A DNA stretch of 64,000 nucleotides from Azonexus hydrophilus (lineage in GTDB: Bacteria; Pseudomonadota; Gammaproteobacteria; Burkholderiales; Rhodocyclaceae): assembly GCF_001956855.1 (NCBI RefSeq), contig NZ_MTHD01000001.1, positions 62,001-126,000 of the forward strand. Direction: 5' to 3'. Shown in pieces: positions 59,941 to 64,000 of the stretch. A model generated the notes under the pieces. The model was not told the DNA's origin. It saw only the letters and a program-made list of their open reading frames with translations, and made no database searches. Position numbers and translations under genes: made by a program. The stretch's first letter is position 1, and each line of letters opens with the position of its first letter.

Positions 59941-61744
59941 GGGGTTCTCCGGCAGCCGGCAGCGTCAGGACGAAAACCGCGCCGCCGTCCGCTGCATTGT
60001 GAGTGCGTAGTGTGCCACCGTAGCTTTCGACGATGGTCAGTGAAATGGCCAGACCGAGGCCGAGGCCTTCACTGGCTGACTTGGTTGTGTAAAAGGGTTC
60101 GAACAGGTGACTGCGCACCTCGTCCGCAATGCCGGTGCCATGGTCGCGGATGCTGATGCGGACGTTGCGCCCGTCGCGGCCGGCAAGGATTTCGAGTTGT
60201 GGCGCTGGCTGGCCGTGCATGGCGTCGAGACCGTTGAGCAGCAGATTGACCAGCACCTGCTCCAGCCGTCCGGCTTCGGCGACGACCAGCAAGGCCGGAT
60301 CGTCCTGGCTGACGCTGATCCGCGCGCCGGTGTCGCGCCGGCGCGGCTCGACCAGCATCAGCGCGTGCTCGATCGCGGTGGCGATGGTCACCGCCTGCGG
60401 CGTCGCCGCTTCCTTGCGGGCAAAGGTCTTCAACTGGCGGACGATGCGCCCGGTGCGCTCGATCAACGCGCTGATCATTTCCAGGTTTTCCGCGACTTCG
60501 CCATGTCGACCGCGCGCAAGCAGGGCTGTGGCGTTGTCGGCGAAGGTCTGCAAGGCGGCCAGCGGCTGGTTCAGTTCATGGCTGATGCCGGCCGACAACT
60601 GCCCGAGCACCGCCAGCTTGCCGGCCTGTACTGCGGCGTCGCGGGTTTCGTGGAGGATCGCCTCGGTGCGCTGCAAGGCGGCAATCTTGTCGGTCAGGTC
60701 GGCGGTGCGCTCGGCGATGCGCTGCTCCAGCTCGCTGTAAATCCGTTTCAGCTCGTCGCGCCGGCGTCGCCGGTGGCGCAGATGCGCCGCCACACCGACG
60801 GCGAAGGCGGCAGCAAAGGCCAGCGCCATCGCCCCGGAAAACGCCGCCGCCCGCGCTTCGTCGGGTCGTCCCAACTGCACCACCTGCCAGCCGAGATTGC
60901 CCACCGGCCGCGTCACCAGCAGATGTTCGCGCGGCTGTTCGTCGGGCAGCGCCAGGCGTAACGGCGTCGTCGCGTCGAGTGGCACGGCACGATCAGCCAG
61001 CGGCACGATGGACTGGTTGCCGTACTGGCGGGTTTCCGCCAGCCGGGCGGTAATCGCCGCCGGCAGCGGCGCCAGCGTCCGGTAACGCAGCCGGCGTTCC
61101 GACGACAGGAAAACGATGCCGTCGGCGTCGGCCAGCAGCAAGGTGTCGCCAGAACCGGCCATGGCCTGCTCCATCGATTCCAGGCCAACCTTGAGAACGA
61201 CGACGCCGAGTATCCGTTCCTGCTCGCGTACCGGTGCGGCGAGAAAATAACCGGGTTCGCCGGTGGTCACGCCAACCCCGTAGAAACGCCCCAGGCCATG
61301 CGCGATGGCATCGCTGAAATAGGGGCGGAAGGCGTAGTTGTGGCCGACGAAACTGCGCGGCTGGCGCCAGTTGCTGGCGGCCAGCGTGTTGCCGTCGGCG
61401 TCGATGAGATAGGTCGCCGCCACTGCCGCACCCTGCTGGGCGGCTTCGAGATAGGCGTTGGCGGCAGCGACCCGCTGCTGGTTGCCGGGATCGCGCAGCA
61501 ACGCGGCCAGCGAGGGTTCGAGCGCGAGCAGGCCGGGCAGCGATTCGTGCCGGTTCAGCGTCGCATCCAGCGACAGCGCGAAGGCGTCGAGACGCTGCGT
61601 CGCCAGCCGGCGCTCGTGCGCCAGGTTGTTGTCGAGCAGCAGTCGGTAGCCGAGCAGGCCGATCAGCAGGCAGGCCGCTGCCGCGACTGCGGTCAGCAGC
61701 CACGTGCGGGAAGGGCGCATGGATGGGGTGGCGAGACGGCTCAT
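59921..61744 (-). CDS. dctB: DctB-type sensor histidine kinase
   Basis: 607 residues. TM1 (about 15-36), periplasmic PAS-like double sensor with YAFRPYFSDAIAHG and PGYFLAAPV, TM2 (about 298-320), coiled coil, H-box ISHELNQPLAALQTFADNA, N box NLLLNGLDAM and SEGLGLGLAIS. In DctB the periplasmic domain reads C4-dicarboxylates. Its ATG overlaps the DUF1850 stop (ATGA, 61741-61744), placing transporter, kinase, isomerase and regulator in one translationally coupled run. Confidence 0.92.
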   Translation of the reverse strand: MSRLATPSMRPSRTWLLTAVAAAACLLIGLLGYRLLLDNNLAHERRLATQRLDAFALSLDATLNRHESLPGLLALEPSLAALLRDPGNQQRVAAANAYLEAAQQGAAVAATYLIDADGNTLAASNWRQPRSFVGHNYAFRPYFSDAIAHGLGRFYGVGVTTGEPGYFLAAPVREQERILGVVVLKVGLESMEQAMAGSGDTLLLADADGIVFLSSERRLRYRTLAPLPAAITARLAETRQYGNQSIVPLADRAVPLDATTPLRLALPDEQPREHLLVTRPVGNLGWQVVQLGRPDEARAAAFSGAMALAFAAAFAVGVAAHLRHRRRRRDELKRIYSELEQRIAERTADLTDKIAALQRTEAILHETRDAAVQAGKLAVLGQLSAGISHELNQPLAALQTFADNATALLARGRHGEVAENLEMISALIERTGRIVRQLKTFARKEAATPQAVTIATAIEHALMLVEPRRRDTGARISVSQDDPALLVVAEAGRLEQVLVNLLLNGLDAMHGQPAPQLEILAGRDGRNVRISIRDHGTGIADEVRSHLFEPFYTTKSASEGLGLGLAISLTIVESYGGTLRTHNAADGGAVFVLTLPAAGEPHAAPDA

Positions 61745-62150
61745 GGCCGCATCGTAACCAGTTTTTTCCGGTCAGGCTCGGCTGCCGGGCAGGGTTGCAG
61801 GCCAACCACCGTATCTTCCGGCAGGGTCGGCAGCCAGGCCGGCAGCGGCCGGCAGTCGCCGGCCACGCAGACGACGTAGGGCGCAACATGCGGTGAATGC
61901 CGCAACTGGACGCCCGGCAGCGGCGGCAGGGCCGGTGTGTAATGCCAGGCGCCGTCGCGCAGCACGGCATCCGGCGGCGGCTCCATGCCGGCACCGGTGC
62001 CCTGGATGCGCGCCGACGTCAGCTTCAGGGCATCGCTCTGCAGGCGGTAATCTTCCTCCCACAGGGTTTTCTGGATCGAATGTGTCCATTGCAGCGTGAC
62101 CGCCTCGCCGAGCGGCGCCACCAGCAGGCCGGCGACGAGGCAGATCACGT

Positions 62151-62154
<4 letters not shown>
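61741..62154 (-). CDS. DUF1850 TRAP-associated protein
   Basis: 137 residues from MNVICLVAGLLVAPLGEA, a signal-like N-terminus. WTHSIQKTLWEEDYRL and GTGAGMEP match DUF1850, a family encoded next to TAXI-type TRAP permeases. The biochemical role is unknown, probably periplasmic. Four-base overlaps at both ends (with the TRAP permease and with dctB). Confidence 0.88.

Positions 62155-64000
<1,846 letters not shown>

Overview
The window is GC-rich (about two thirds by eye), densely coded chromosomal DNA from a proteobacterium. The proteobacterial-type GshA next to GshB, the dprA / def-fmt-rsmB-DUF4390-ntrYX-trkAH cluster, the gltIJKL acidic amino acid transporter and the many TRAP/DctBD-type components suggest a betaproteobacterium, most likely of the Rhodocyclales; this is inference from family recognition, not a database search. 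I see no rRNA, tRNA, CRISPR array, phage or insertion sequence.

Left part (1-21.2 kb): the end of a response regulator and a large hybrid histidine kinase, a glutathione operon (gshA-gshB) with an ApbE lipoprotein, an ABC-F ATPase (ybiT), a periplasmic-sensing GGDEF/EAL protein behind an AT-rich spacer, a second hybrid kinase translationally coupled to a small membrane protein, a P2-type cation ATPase, an SRPBCC protein, rsuA and oxyR.

Middle part (21.2-44.5 kb): topB, dprA and a LysM protein read leftward; def-fmt-rsmB-DUF4390-ntrY-ntrX-trkA-trkH-hemE-priA read mostly rightward. Three ParB-type parS palindromes lie at 21.18, 27.52 and 42.21 kb. Between hemE and priA is a 301-base AT-richer spacer with two perfect and two near-perfect DnaA boxes, one of them in the loop of a 12-bp hairpin. 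Together these make the hemE-priA gap a candidate replication origin or DnaA-binding locus. Then follow a calcium-loop protein, an MFS/MOSC pair and a ROK kinase/methyltransferase-like pair.

Right part (44.5-64 kb): an acidic amino acid module. A promoter with an upstream inverted repeat, a consensus IHF site and a sigma-54 -24/-12 element drives gltI, ansB (periplasmic asparaginase/glutaminase), gltJKL and gdhA. A chemoreceptor and a DctB/DctD-like sensor/sigma-54 activator pair follow in the same direction and probably control the module, as AauSR does in Pseudomonas. After DUF1840, a CheZ-like protein, a short cell-wall amidase and murB comes a second, leftward DctB/DctD pair with a 5-carboxymethyl-2-hydroxymuconate isomerase homologue wedged between kinase and regulator. 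Upstream of it are a DUF1850 protein and a TAXI-type TRAP permease that runs off the right edge.

Across the whole window the 11-mer TTGCGGTCGAC occurs nine times on either strand, inside unrelated genes, where about 0.1 is expected by chance (my own composition estimate). It looks like a dispersed functional DNA word.
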